Of a stretch of 64,000 bases of DNA, positions 55,212 to 64,000 are shown piece by piece. A model generated the notes under the pieces. That model worked only from the letters and a program-made list of their open reading frames with translations. It was not told the origin of the DNA and ran no database searches. How positions within the stretch are numbered: the stretch's first letter is position 1; every line of letters begins with the position of its first letter. The stretch covers positions 62,001-126,000 of the forward strand of contig NZ_JAINDZ010000008.1 of the NCBI RefSeq assembly GCF_019802345.1, given 5' to 3'. This stretch comes from Methylosinus sp. Sm6. Its GTDB lineage: Bacteria; Pseudomonadota; Alphaproteobacteria; Rhizobiales; Beijerinckiaceae. The translations under genes and the position numbers were made by a program.

Positions 55212-56927
55212 ATGGATTTGACCCGCTGCTTCGCCGCAGCTCCGACAATGGCCTCGATCGTCGCGCTCACGCTCGTGAGCGCGCCGGCGCGCGCCGAGCA
55301 GGAAGATTTGCGCGCGGAGATTCGGTCCTTGACCGAGAGGCTGCGCAAGCTCGAGACGAAGCTCGACAAGGCGCAGAAGTCGGCGGCCGCCGATAAAAAG
55401 AAGGAGAAGGAGGAAAAGGAGAAAGAAAAGGAGAAAGAAAAGGAGAAGAAGGAGGAGGCCGAGAAGATCGGGCCCGACAAATTCCGCTTTCGGGGCATCA
55501 CGATCACGCCGGGCGGCTTCCTCGCGCTGGAGAGCGTCTGGCGCAGCCGCTGGATCGGCGCCGACGTCAACACGCCGTTCCAGAATATTCCGTATAATTT
55601 CTTCGCGACGGCGCATTCGAGCGAGTTCCGCTTCAGCGCCCGCCCGAGCCGCTTCACTTTGCTCCTCAAAGGGGACGTCGATCCCACCACCAACATATTC
55701 GCTTATGTCGAAACCGATTTTCTCGGCGCCGCCCAGACCGCCAACTCCAATCAGAGCAATTCCTATAATTTGCGCCTGCGCCAGGCCTACGCCAATATCG
55801 ATTGGGATATTTTCGGAACGCATTTCATGGCCGGACAGGCCTGGTCGCTCGTCACCTTGAACAAGGTCGGCATCCGGCCGGACACGTCGGTGCAGCCGCT
55901 GACCATCGACCATCAATATGTCCCCGGCTACACTTGGGCGCGCCAGCCGGGTCTGCGCCTCACTGTGGATTACAACAAGGAGTTCTGGGCCTCCTTCGCG
56001 GCCGAAGGCGCCGCCACCACTTTCGCCGGCTATGGCGTGCTGCCGCCCGGCTTCGCCGGCACGACGAGCCTGCCGCTGCAAAATCCGATTCTGTTCGGAC
56101 AGCCGGCGAATGGCGGTCTCTTCAACAGCGTGAACAGCTATTCGTTGAACCGCGCGCCCGATCTCATCGGCAAGGTTGCCTGGGACGCGAATGTCTTCGA
56201 TCGCAAGGTGCATGTCGAGGGCTTCGGCCTGATGCGCAATTTCACCACCCGCGCCTATTGGGGCAATCAGAACGCCTGGGGCGGCGGCTTCGGCGGCGGC
56301 GTCTACGCGCAGATCATTCCCGATTATCTCGATTTCCAAGTCTCCGGCGCCGTCGGCCGCGGCATCGGCCGCTATGGCAGCGCGCAGCTCCCGGACGCCA
56401 CATGGTCGATCTTCGGCGGCGGTCCGCTGCCGATCGGCCAACGCATGCTCCTCGTCGGCGCGATCCTGCACCCGACGCCGCAGACCGACATCTACGCCTA
56501 TGCCGGCGGCGAATTCGCCCAGAGCAATCCTCAATACGCCTCATGGGGCAACAGTCTGATCTATGGGGGCTACGCCAATCCGTTCTTCAACAATCTCGGC
56601 TGCAACATAGAGAATGACGCGCTCACCACGGCGCCGTTCCTCTCGGCGGGCACGGCGGCCAATGTCGCGCTCGGCGGCGCCTACGGCTGCTCCGGCCAGA
56701 TCAAGGCTATTCGGCAGATCACCGGCGGCGTCTGGCACACCTTGTACGAGGGCAAGTTCGGCAAGATCAGGGGCGGCGTGCAATTTTCCTACACGATCAA
56801 GGACGGCTTCTTCGGCTATGGCGGCGCGCCCCGGGCGCGGGACAGCATGGCGTTCACCAGCTTCCGCTATTATCCGTTCGAGGGCGGCGGCCCCGCGCCG
56901 ACCGTGCCCGTGCTGGCCAAATACTGA
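55212..56927 (+). CDS. Outer-membrane porin with N-terminal coiled coil and Lys/Glu-rich linker
   Basis: A 571-residue exported protein: signal peptide ending near APARA-EQED, then a coiled coil LRAEIRSLTERLRKLETKLD (residues about 36-56). A Lys/Glu-only run follows (about 62-83), and then a large beta-barrel starting at FRFRGITITPGGFLALESVW. The barrel has many aromatic strands (NLRLRQAYANIDWDIFGTHF and FTSFRYYPFEG at the end). The layout resembles long alphaproteobacterial porins whose coiled coil trimerises or reaches the peptidoglycan. An AAAGGA site precedes ATG 55212. Being next to chvI it could be a ChvI target, an inference. Confidence 0.78.
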   Translation: MDLTRCFAAAPTMASIVALTLVSAPARAEQEDLRAEIRSLTERLRKLETKLDKAQKSAAADKKKEKEEKEKEKEKEKEKKEEAEKIGPDKFRFRGITITPGGFLALESVWRSRWIGADVNTPFQNIPYNFFATAHSSEFRFSARPSRFTLLLKGDVDPTTNIFAYVETDFLGAAQTANSNQSNSYNLRLRQAYANIDWDIFGTHFMAGQAWSLVTLNKVGIRPDTSVQPLTIDHQYVPGYTWARQPGLRLTVDYNKEFWASFAAEGAATTFAGYGVLPPGFAGTTSLPLQNPILFGQPANGGLFNSVNSYSLNRAPDLIGKVAWDANVFDRKVHVEGFGLMRNFTTRAYWGNQNAWGGGFGGGVYAQIIPDYLDFQVSGAVGRGIGRYGSAQLPDATWSIFGGGPLPIGQRMLLVGAILHPTPQTDIYAYAGGEFAQSNPQYASWGNSLIYGGYANPFFNNLGCNIENDALTTAPFLSAGTAANVALGGAYGCSGQIKAIRQITGGVWHTLYEGKFGKIRGGVQFSYTIKDGFFGYGGAPRARDSMAFTSFRYYPFEGGGPAPTVPVLAKY

Positions 56928-56944
56928 AATCGCGACGCGGCGCG

Positions 56945-58426
56945 TCAGCCGGTCCAATCGAGCGAGCGCGCCACCGCCTTGCGCCATTTGGCGAGGCGGC
57001 GATCGCGCTCCTCGCGGGGCATGAGCGGCTCGAAGCGCCGGTCCGCGCGCCAATGCGCGGCGAGCTCCTGCACATTGCTCCAGAAGCCGACGGCCAGCCC
57101 CGCCGCATAGGCGGCGCCGAGCGCGGTCGTCTCGATGCAGCGCGGCCGCACCACCGGGGCGCCGAGCAGGTCGGCCTGGAATTGCATCAGCAAGTCATTC
57201 GCCGCCATGCCGCCGTCGACGCGCAGCTCTTCCAGAGCGACGCCGCTGTCGGCCTCCATCGCCTCCAGCATGTCGACGGTCTGGAAGGCGGCCGCCTCCA
57301 GCGCCGCGCGCGCGATATGAGCTTTCGTCGAAAAGCGCGTGAGGCCGGCGATCAGCCCACGCGCGTCCTCGCGCCAATAAGGCGCATAGAGTCCCGAGAA
57401 AGCTGGCACGAAATAGACGTCGCCATTGTCGGGAACGCTGCGCGCGAGCGCTTCGATCTCGCCGCTCGATGCGATGAGTCCGAGATTGTCGCGCAGCCAT
57501 TGCACCAGCGCCCCGGCGATGGCGACCGAACCCTCGAGCGCATAAGAAGGTTTGGCGTCGCCGAGCTTGTAAGCGAGCGTCGAGAGCAATCCCTTGGTCG
57601 AGGCGCGCGGCGTCTCGCCGACGTTCATCAGCAGGAAACAGCCCGTTCCATAAGTGTTCTTGGCGTCGCCCGGCGAGAAGCAGGCCTCGCCGAAGAGCGC
57701 CGCATGCTGATCGCCGAGCGCGGCGGCGAGCGGGACGCCCGCGAGCGCGCCGCGGCACAGGCCATAGATTTCGCTCGACGAACGAATCTCCGGCAGGCAG
57801 GCGCGCGGAACGCCGAACAGCCGCAGCAGCTCATCGTCCCATTGCAGCGTCGCCAGATTCATCAATTGCGTGCGCGACGCATTGGTGGCGTCGGTGAAAT
57901 GGCGCCCGGTCAGATTCCATGCGATCCAGGAGTCCATCGTGCCGAACAGAACCTCGCCCGCTTCCGCCCTTTCTCTCGCGCCCGGAATATTTTCGAACAG
58001 CCACACGAGCTCGAGGCTGGAGAAATAAGTGGAGAGCGGCAGACCGGTCTTCGCGCGCAGCCGATCCTTGCCGCCCTCCGCAGCGAAGCGGGCGACGAGC
58101 GGCTCGCTGCGCGTGTCCATCCAGACGAGGGCGTGATGCAGCGGCTCGCCCGTGCGGCGATCCCAGAGCAGCGTCGTCTCGCGCTGATTGGTGAGGCCGA
58201 CGCAAGCGAGATCGCTCGGCGAGAGATGCGCTTTTGCGAGCGCGCCGTCGATGGTCGCCTGCGTGTTGCGCCAGATTTCCAGCGCGTCATGCTCGACCCA
58301 GCCGGGACGCGGGCAGATTTGCGCATGCTCGCGCTGATCGAGCGCGACGATCTCGCCTCGCCGGTCGAAGACGATGAAGCGTGTGCTGGTCGTTCCCTGA
58401 TCGACCGCACCGACATATCCGCCCAT
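56945..58426 (-). CDS. glpK: Glycerol kinase
   Basis: FGGY-family kinase forming glycerol-3-phosphate, 493 residues, the normal length. [16 protein letters not shown] is the ATP-binding phosphate-1 motif, and [20 protein letters not shown] is typical of GlpK. The [12 protein letters not shown] and [20 protein letters not shown] segments complete the fold. GGGAGG is 5 bases before the ATG. No glpF or glpD neighbours are seen. Confidence 0.95.
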   Translation of the reverse strand: MGGYVGAVDQGTTSTRFIVFDRRGEIVALDQREHAQICPRPGWVEHDALEIWRNTQATIDGALAKAHLSPSDLACVGLTNQRETTLLWDRRTGEPLHHALVWMDTRSEPLVARFAAEGGKDRLRAKTGLPLSTYFSSLELVWLFENIPGARERAEAGEVLFGTMDSWIAWNLTGRHFTDATNASRTQLMNLATLQWDDELLRLFGVPRACLPEIRSSSEIYGLCRGALAGVPLAAALGDQHAALFGEACFSPGDAKNTYGTGCFLLMNVGETPRASTKGLLSTLAYKLGDAKPSYALEGSVAIAGALVQWLRDNLGLIASSGEIEALARSVPDNGDVYFVPAFSGLYAPYWREDARGLIAGLTRFSTKAHIARAALEAAAFQTVDMLEAMEADSGVALEELRVDGGMAANDLLMQFQADLLGAPVVRPRCIETTALGAAYAAGLAVGFWSNVQELAAHWRADRRFEPLMPREERDRRLAKWRKAVARSLDWTG

Positions 58427-58526
58427 CCACGCCTCCCTGGCCGGTCGGCGCGCAGGATGGCAGGTCCGCAGGCATGCGTCATCTTGGGAAGAGCAAGCCT
58501 TCCGACTCGCCCTTCACTCGGGTTTC

Positions 58527-58844
58527 TCACCCGGCGAATTCGGACAGCACGGCGGCAAGGGTCCGCGTCTGCGTCCAATCGAGCAGAATGTCGGCGCAGC
58601 CCGCGGCGCGCAGGGTCACGCCGTCGTCGCGCACCTCGGCCTCGAATTCGTGATCGCTGGCGATGGGGCTCATGAAAATCTGCCGCTCCGCGCTCGCGCC
58701 CTCGGCGACCGCGGTCAGCGCCCGCGAGAGGATGCCCGCCTCCTGCCGCGTCAGCCGGCGGGGCGGATGGTCGCCGGCGCTTATGGTCGCCAATGCGCCA
58801 AAAGCGCGGTGCTCGGCGGCGGCGACTTCGACGATTTGCGACAT
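58527..58844 (-). CDS. Small protein of unknown function (105 aa)
   Basis: I do not recognise a family. The product is mostly helical at its N-terminus (residues 25-48, RRLTRQEAGILSRALTAVAE), with a beta-rich C-terminal half (HEFEAEVRDDGVTLRAAG) and no membrane span or Cys pair motif. A GAGGA site precedes the ATG, supporting a real gene. It is divergent from the SagB-type operon across a 226-base AT-rich gap. Confidence 0.58.
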   Translation of the reverse strand: MSQIVEVAAAEHRAFGALATISAGDHPPRRLTRQEAGILSRALTAVAEGASAERQIFMSPIASDHEFEAEVRDDGVTLRAAGCADILLDWTQTRTLAAVLSEFAG

Positions 58845-58897
58845 TTTCCGTCCTCTTTGTCTCGAGCCGTTCCCTCAGCGATATGGGTGAGTCAATG

Positions 58898-58930
58898 AAC
58901 ATATTGAAAAATAAATGTTATCATAATTTA
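58898..58930. promoter_or_regulatory. AT-rich promoter/operator region before the SagB-type gene
   Basis: AACAT (58898-58902) and ATGTT (58915-58919) form an imperfect palindrome across a run of A/T that continues through TTATCATAATTTATTG to about 58931. This is the lowest GC stretch of the window and lies in the gap between two divergent genes, about 140 bases before the GTG start. It is likely to contain promoter elements and possibly a dyad operator; the factor is unknown. Confidence 0.45.
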
Positions 58931-59070
58931 TTGCGGCGCAGCGAAGCAGGCATGATCCTTGAATCCCCTTCGGTCATGTCAGGGAGTTGGAACATGGCGC
59001 ATCCGCTGCGGCCGGCAATCAAGAATCATACCCGGGCGCGGGCCTCCGCCGGCCGCGGGGGAGGACGGCC

Positions 59071-60687
59071 GTGAGCTTCGATCGCGACGCTATTCCGGAA
59101 GATATCCGTGGCTATCACCGCCGCACCAAGCATGCGCCCAATCGCTATGCGATGGGGCCCGGCTTTCTCGATTGGGCGTCGCAGCCCAATCCGTTCCGCC
59201 GTTTCGCCGGGGCGCGCCTCGCGCCGCTGCCGCTGCTCGACCATGAGGAAACGGCGGCCTTCCCCGGCCCCGCGGCCGCCGCGGCGCCCGTCGATGCGGC
59301 GGCGCTCGGCTTGTTCCTCGAGCTCGCCTTCGGCCTCAGCGCCTGGAAGAGCTATGAGAACTCGACCTGGGCGCTGCGCAACAATCCCTCCTCCGGCAAT
59401 CTCCACCCGACCGAATGCTATGCACTGCTCGACTCCCTCGCCGGGGTGAGCGAGGCGGCCGGGCTCTATCATTATGCGCCGGCCGAGCATGCGCTGGAGG
59501 AGCGCGCGGCCTATGAGGCGGCGCACGTGCTGCCGCGCGGGGGCTTTCTCTTGGCGCTCTCCTCCATCGCCTGGCGCGAAGCCTGGAAATATGGCGAGCG
59601 CGCCTATCGCTATTGTCAGCTCGACGCCGGCCATGCGATCGGCGCGGCAGCTCAAGCCGCCTTTGCGCTCGGCTGGCGGGCGAGCGCGCTCACCGAGCCG
59701 TCGGACGCCGAGATCGCGGCTCTCATCGGCCTCGATCGCGAGGACGCCGCGCATCGGCGCGAGCCGGAGCATCCCGATCTCGTGATGTGGATCTCGACCG
59801 AGGCCGCGCCCGCGGCGCCGGCGCTCGATCTCTTTGCGCTCATCGACGCGCCGCGCGCATTTCACGGACAAGCGAACCGGTTGAGCGAGGATCACGACGG
59901 TTGGCCGGTGATCGATCTCGCCGGGCAGTTCTGCCGCAAGCCGCGGCAGGCGACGAAACCAACGCCGACGCGGGGTCAATGGCCGGCGCCCATAGCCCCG
60001 CGCGTCTCCATCGGCCGCGCCGTGCGCAAGCGGCGCAGCGCGCAGCGCATGGACGGCGCGACCTCCATGCCGGCGGAAATTTTCGCCGCAATGCTCGCCG
60101 CGACTCTGCCGAGCGAGAGCAATCTTCTCTCGGCCTTTCCCTGGGCGACCTCTCTGACCTTGATCCTGTTCGTGCATCGCGTCGACGGCGTCGAGCCGGG
60201 CATTTACGCGCTGCAACGCGACAGCGATGTCGCGGCGCGGCTGCGCGCCGCTTGCCGCAAGGAATTCGAGTGGTCGCTCATCGATCTTTCCGGCCTGCCG
60301 CTCTATCGGCTCTATGCCGGCGCGGCGGAGAAGGCGGCGACGAAGCTCGCCTGCCTGCAGCCGATCTCCGGCAAGGGCTGCTTCAGCCTCGCGATGATCG
60401 CCGATTTCGACCATGCGCTCGAGGAGGACGGGCCCTTCGCCTATCGACGCCTGCATTTCGAGGCCGGCCTCATCGGTCAGGCCCTCTACCTCTGGGCGAC
60501 GGCCTGCGGCTTCGCCGGAACCGGCATCGGCTGCTTCTTCGACGACGAGGCGCATGAGCTGCTCGGCCTCTCGCAGGACGCGACGCAGTTCCAGGATGTC
60601 TATCACTTCACCGTCGGCGGAGCGATCGACGACGCCCGCATTCTGACGCTTCCCCCCTATCCGGACGAGAGACGAGATCGGCGATGA
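59071..60687 (+). CDS. SagB/ThcOx-type dehydrogenase with two nitroreductase domains
   Basis: A 538-residue FMN-dependent nitroreductase-fold protein. The N-terminus YHRRTKHAPNRYAMGPGFLD..PNPFRRFAGA is typical of SagB-like proteins. The first domain (about 60-280) has NPSSGNLHPTECYAL, and the second (about 315-530) has SIGRAVRKRRSAQRMDG and the GLIGQALYLWATACGFAGTGIG block. SagB enzymes oxidise azolines in peptide natural products, but no precursor peptide or cyclodehydratase (YcaO) gene is near, so the substrate is unknown. GTG 59071 has GGGGGAGGA upstream. It overlaps the AAA gene by 4 bases. Confidence 0.82.
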   Translation: MSFDRDAIPEDIRGYHRRTKHAPNRYAMGPGFLDWASQPNPFRRFAGARLAPLPLLDHEETAAFPGPAAAAAPVDAAALGLFLELAFGLSAWKSYENSTWALRNNPSSGNLHPTECYALLDSLAGVSEAAGLYHYAPAEHALEERAAYEAAHVLPRGGFLLALSSIAWREAWKYGERAYRYCQLDAGHAIGAAAQAAFALGWRASALTEPSDAEIAALIGLDREDAAHRREPEHPDLVMWISTEAAPAAPALDLFALIDAPRAFHGQANRLSEDHDGWPVIDLAGQFCRKPRQATKPTPTRGQWPAPIAPRVSIGRAVRKRRSAQRMDGATSMPAEIFAAMLAATLPSESNLLSAFPWATSLTLILFVHRVDGVEPGIYALQRDSDVAARLRAACRKEFEWSLIDLSGLPLYRLYAGAAEKAATKLACLQPISGKGCFSLAMIADFDHALEEDGPFAYRRLHFEAGLIGQALYLWATACGFAGTGIGCFFDDEAHELLGLSQDATQFQDVYHFTVGGAIDDARILTLPPYPDERRDRR

Positions 60688-62402
60688 ACATTCAGATCGA
60701 ACGCCAATATGTCGAAGCGCTGATGCAGCGCTATCCGGCGCATGCCGGGCTCGCCGAGCAATTGCGCTTCAGCGACCGCGTCGAGATGGAGTTCTCGCAT
60801 CTTTCCGACGAGGAATTGACCTTCCTCGAAGGTCTCTATCGAGAGGCGGGCCCCGACATGCGCGCCCGCGCCGCGCAGCTCGCCACCTTGCGCGAGGCGC
60901 TGAAGGCCGGCGGCAGGCGTTTCGAGGCCTCGGAGCTCGAGCAAGTGCTGCCGGCGATGGTGAAATACCTCACCGCCGACGCCATTCGCGGCTGGCTGTT
61001 CACGGCGAGCGTCGCGTCGAAGCCACTGCCCTATGTCATCACCCGCTTCGATTATGTGCCGGCCTCCAACGACGAGGCGGGCAAGGTGATGATCGAGCTG
61101 AAGTCCAACGCCAAGGGCGTGCTGACGACCAACGCCATCCGCATCATGGCCGCGGATGCGAACGGGCGGACGATCAACGAGATTCTCGCGGCGAAGGGAT
61201 ATATTCGCGAGACGGCGGAGCTGGTCGAGGCCTTCGACGCGGCGACCGAGACCTATTTCGACTGGCGCGGCCGCTATGGCCAGCAATTCACCGGCCGCGG
61301 CACCGGCTTTCACGCGGAAGACCCCAATTCCTCGCATCGCGACACCGACTGGTCGCGCAAGGATGTCGTCGTGCTGTCGACGAGCGGCGGCGACGCGCGC
61401 CTCGTCAATGACGAGGCGATCCTGACCGCGCGCAGCCTGACGCTGGAATCGCCCGGCGACGTGCTCGGAAATTTCATCCGCAAGGCGGCCAAGAGCAATA
61501 AATATTCGGTCGAGGACGAGCTGGCCGAGCTGCAGACGCAAATCCCCGAGGGATTGTTCAAGCGCATTCCGGTGCACCCTTACATTCTGATGTTCCATCT
61601 CGATCTGCATCACCATGTCTGGGTGCATGTCGACGAGATGAAGCTCTATGAATATAAGCCGGCGCTGAAGCAGAAGCTGGTGCTGCCGGCCGAGCAGACC
61701 GATCTCATCGACATTCTGACCGCCGAGATGGACGTGCTGATGGACGACATCGTCGCCGGCAAGTCCGGCGGCACCACCGTGCTGTGCGCGGGCCCGCCCG
61801 GCGTCGGCAAGACGCTCACCGCCGAGGTCTATTCGGAGATCATTCAGCGCCCGCTCTATCGCGTGCATTCGGGCCAGCTCGGCCTCAATGTCGCGACGAT
61901 GGAGACCGCGCTGAAGGAGATTCTGACGCGCGCGCAGCGCTGGGGCGCGGTGATGCTGATCGACGAGGCCGATGTCTATATCAAGCGCCGCGACGACAAT
62001 ATCGCCATGAACGCCGTGGTCGGCGTGTTCCTGCGCGTGCTCGAATATTTCAACGGGCTGCTGTTCCTCACCACCAACCGCGTCGACGATATCGACGAGG
62101 CGATCGTCTCGCGCTGTATCGCGCTCATCAAATACAACCCGCCGGACGATGACGCCAAGCGTCGCATCTGGCGCGTGATGGCCGAGCAGTTCGCGCTTTC
62201 GGTGAATGAATCGCTGATCGATGATCTCGTTGCTGCGTTCCCGCAGGCGACAGGTCGCGACATCAAGGGCCTCGCCAAGCTGACGGCGAAATTCTGCCAT
62301 CAGAAGCAGGTCGCGCCGGACCTCGCCGTATTCCAGCGCTGCGCCATCTTCCGCGGGCTGGATGTGATGCGCGTGGGGGAGATGAAGACCGCGGCGGAGT
62401 GA
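60684..62402 (+). CDS. AAA-family ATPase with a large unassigned N-terminal domain
   Basis: A 572-residue protein. The C-terminal AAA domain (about 340-545) has Walker A GPPGVGKT (370-377), Walker B VMLIDEAD (D427, E428), sensor 1 TTNR and an arginine-containing SRCIALIKY segment. The N-terminal 330 residues match no family I know; they include YEYKPALKQKLVLP just before the ATPase and DLDLHHHVWVHV-like strand blocks. AAA proteins of this kind remodel a protein partner. The ATGA overlap with the SagB-type gene makes that enzyme the likely client, an inference. Confidence 0.75.
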   Translation: MNIQIERQYVEALMQRYPAHAGLAEQLRFSDRVEMEFSHLSDEELTFLEGLYREAGPDMRARAAQLATLREALKAGGRRFEASELEQVLPAMVKYLTADAIRGWLFTASVASKPLPYVITRFDYVPASNDEAGKVMIELKSNAKGVLTTNAIRIMAADANGRTINEILAAKGYIRETAELVEAFDAATETYFDWRGRYGQQFTGRGTGFHAEDPNSSHRDTDWSRKDVVVLSTSGGDARLVNDEAILTARSLTLESPGDVLGNFIRKAAKSNKYSVEDELAELQTQIPEGLFKRIPVHPYILMFHLDLHHHVWVHVDEMKLYEYKPALKQKLVLPAEQTDLIDILTAEMDVLMDDIVAGKSGGTTVLCAGPPGVGKTLTAEVYSEIIQRPLYRVHSGQLGLNVATMETALKEILTRAQRWGAVMLIDEADVYIKRRDDNIAMNAVVGVFLRVLEYFNGLLFLTTNRVDDIDEAIVSRCIALIKYNPPDDDAKRRIWRVMAEQFALSVNESLIDDLVAAFPQATGRDIKGLAKLTAKFCHQKQVAPDLAVFQRCAIFRGLDVMRVGEMKTAAE

Positions 62403-62430
62403 AGAGACGCGGCTCGCCCAGCGCCGTCAT

Positions 62431-62449
62431 GGCCGGGCTCGTCCCGGCC
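62431..62449. repeat. Intergenic palindrome after the AAA gene
   Basis: GGCCGGG (62431-62437) pairs with CCCGGCC (62443-62449) around a 5-base loop, in the context TCATGGCCGGGCTCGTCCCGG. This resembles a dispersed repeat common in Rhizobiales. It is followed by a run of eight C residues. No T tract is present. The rest of 62403-62598 shows no gene. Confidence 0.5.
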
Positions 62450-62598
62450 GTGGATGGCCCCCCCCGCGGAGGGCGGTCGGACCCCGCGCGCTCTGCGGGA
62501 AGTGGGAGCGCTTCCCGATGCGGCTTCCCGATGCGGCTTCTTGCGCCTGCGCCCCGCCCGCTGTAGACGGCGCTGACCGCGCTTCCATCTAATCAGCC

Positions 62599-64000
62599 AT
62601 GTCCGTCCTCTCCGCCTATGTTCGCGTGCTGACGCAGCTGAAGCCCGAGGCTCGGCTCGCGGCGAGCCTCGTCGCGGCCAATCTCGCCGTCGCCATCGCG
62701 CAATTCGCCGAGCCCATGCTGTTCGGCCGCGTCATCGACGTGCTCACCAAGGCGCAGGTCGCCGGCCAGCGCCTCGCCTGGAGCGCTCTTTTGCCGCTGC
62801 TCGCGGCGTGGGCCGGCTTCGGCCTGTTCTCCATCGCCGCTTCGGTGCTAGTCGCGCTGCACGCCGACCGGCTCGCCCATCGCCGCCGTCTCGCGGCGAT
62901 GGCCGGCTATTTCGAGCATGTGCTCGATCTTCCCTCGAGCTTTCATTCCGGCGCGCATTCGGGGCGTCTGCTCAAGGTGATGCTGGAAGGCGCCGGCGGC
63001 ATGTTCGGCCTGTGGCTGTCCTTCTTCCGCGAGAATTGCGCCTCTTTCGTCGCTTTGTTCGTGCTGCTGCCGGCGACGCTCCTGGTCAATTGGCGGCTCG
63101 CCCTGCCGCTCATCGTCCTCGTCGGCGCCTTCGGGCTGCTCACCGCTTTCGTCCTGCGCCGCACGCAGGAGCTGCAGAGCGCGGTCGAGCGGCATCATTC
63201 CGATCTCGCCGAGCACGCTTCCGACACGCTCGGCAATGTCGCCGTGGTGCAGAGCTTCACCCGCATCGACACCGAGACGCGGGCCCTCCGCCGCATCATC
63301 GACGAATTGCTGGCCGCTCAAATCCCCGTGCTCTCCTGGTGGGCGATCGCCGCGGTGGCGAGCCGCGCCTCGGCCACGCTCACTCTGCTGGTCATCTTCC
63401 TGCTCGGCGCCTGGCTGCATCTGCAGGGCCTCGCCTCGATCGGCGAGATCGTCGCCTTCATGAGCTTCGCCACGATGCTGATCGGGCGGCTCGAGCAGGT
63501 CGTCGGCTTTCTCAACGTGCTGTTCCTGCTCGCGCCCAAGATCGGCGAATTCTTCTCTATCCTCGACACGCATCCCGACGTCGCCGACCGCGCCGGCGCG
63601 CGCGAGATGGCCCGGCTCGAGGGCGCCGTCGTCTTCGACACTGTGAGCTTCTCCTATGGCGGCGGCCGGCTCGCGCTGCGCTCCGTCTCCTTTTCCGCGC
63701 GGCCGGGCGAGACCATCGCCCTCGTCGGCGCCACGGGATCGGGCAAGTCGACGACGCTCGGCCTGCTGCATCGCGTCTTCGATCCGAAAGAGGGGCGCAT
63801 CCTCATCGACGGCGTCGACATTCGCGACATGACTCTGGCGTCGCTCCGCCGCAATATCGGGGTCGTCTTCCAGGAGCCGATGCTGTTCGCCCGCTCGATC
63901 GAGGAGAATTTGCGCGTCGGCAAGCCGGATGCGACGCAAGAGGAGATCGCGCGCGCCGTGGAGCTGGCGCAGGCGCAGGGTCTGGTGGCGCGCCAGAGCG
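62599..64000 (+). CDS. ndvA: Cyclic beta-1,2-glucan ABC exporter NdvA/ChvA, 5' part
   Basis: The gene runs off the right edge with 467 codons visible and no stop. It begins MSVLSAYVRVLTQLKPEARL, then AQFAEPMLFGRVIDVLTKAQ, characteristic of NdvA/ChvA-type fused permease-ATPases. Six membrane spans occupy about residues 20-300. The ATPase domain has Walker A GATGSGKST, Q-loop VVFQEPMLF and the D-loop approach; signature and Walker B lie beyond the window. It exports cyclic glucan to the periplasm for osmo-adaptation. The partner synthase gene ndvB is not in view. Confidence 0.88.
   Translation, partial: MSVLSAYVRVLTQLKPEARLAASLVAANLAVAIAQFAEPMLFGRVIDVLTKAQVAGQRLAWSALLPLLAAWAGFGLFSIAASVLVALHADRLAHRRRLAAMAGYFEHVLDLPSSFHSGAHSGRLLKVMLEGAGGMFGLWLSFFRENCASFVALFVLLPATLLVNWRLALPLIVLVGAFGLLTAFVLRRTQELQSAVERHHSDLAEHASDTLGNVAVVQSFTRIDTETRALRRIIDELLAAQIPVLSWWAIAAVASRASATLTLLVIFLLGAWLHLQGLASIGEIVAFMSFATMLIGRLEQVVGFLNVLFLLAPKIGEFFSILDTHPDVADRAGAREMARLEGAVVFDTVSFSYGGGRLALRSVSFSARPGETIALVGATGSGKSTTLGLLHRVFDPKEGRILIDGVDIRDMTLASLRRNIGVVFQEPMLFARSIEENLRVGKPDATQEEIARAVELAQAQGLVARQS

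Noticed and set aside
59071-62402. Complete azole-type RiPP cluster (SagB with YcaO, precursor peptide and transporter).
   Set aside because: No YcaO, no precursor-like short peptide and no dedicated exporter lie nearby; the downstream ABC protein is an NdvA-type glucan exporter separated by a 196-base gap.

Overview
The window is GC-rich chromosomal DNA from an alphaproteobacterium, most likely of the order Hyphomicrobiales (Rhizobiales). The evidence is the ExoR / ChvG-ChvI / HPr-EIIA-HprK set, an NdvA-type glucan exporter, the aerobic cob pathway with CobE and CobF, the hpnBCDE squalene genes, an Omp25-like barrel and an alpha-type LexA box (GTTC-N7-GTTC). The gene set would suit a methanotroph/methylotroph of the Methylocystis/Methylosinus type, but no methane or methanol oxidation gene is present, so that placement is only an inference. 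No tRNA, rRNA, CRISPR array, transposase or phage gene was seen.

Layout. 1-5.1 kb: end of an Ntn amide hydrolase, then surface-sugar genes (gmd, a probable rmd, a GT4 glycosyltransferase) and a small membrane protein. 5.2-9.3 kb: an outer-membrane barrel and serine synthesis (serC, serA). 9.5-16 kb: a small membrane peptide, exoR, a manganese transporter, thrS and a His/Met-rich LTXXQ protein. 16-22.6 kb: the phosphate regulon phoR / pstSCAB-phoU-phoB, with a near-consensus Pho box before pstS. 22.7-29.8 kb: an MprF-like membrane protein, the SOS mutagenesis pair imuA-imuB with a LexA box, a CRP/FNR-family regulator, a phasin and Kup. 30-34.3 kb: hpnB-hpnC-hpnD-hpnE.

34.3-44.8 kb is a cobalamin island framed by two cobalamin riboswitches: riboswitch-cobG-cobH-cobI-cobJ, an inverted cobK, cobL-cobE-cobM-cobB-cobF, then a second, short riboswitch in front of cbtB-cbtA and a divergent histidine phosphatase. 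44.8-47.6 kb is an accessory patch with gene remnants (TVP38 and AhpD fragments), an acyltransferase-3 protein, a dispersed repeat and an orphan gene. 47.7-50.6 kb holds an ACP/acyl-AMP ligase/PlsC fusion. 50.6-54.6 kb holds HPr, EIIA, HprK, ChvG and ChvI as a tightly overlapping set. 55-64 kb: a porin, glpK, a small orphan, a SagB-type tandem nitroreductase overlapping an AAA ATPase, and ndvA running off the end.

How the genes work together. ExoR is the periplasmic inhibitor of ChvG in relatives, so exoR, chvG-chvI, the partial PTS and probably the glucan/sugar genes form an envelope-sensing theme. The pst-pho genes form one phosphate-starvation unit. The cob genes supply most corrin-ring steps between precorrin-2 and hydrogenobyrinic acid a,c-diamide. 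The main points for a second look are the palindromic repeat inside imuA, the nested inverted cobK, the ACP-ligase-PlsC fusion and the SagB/AAA operon.
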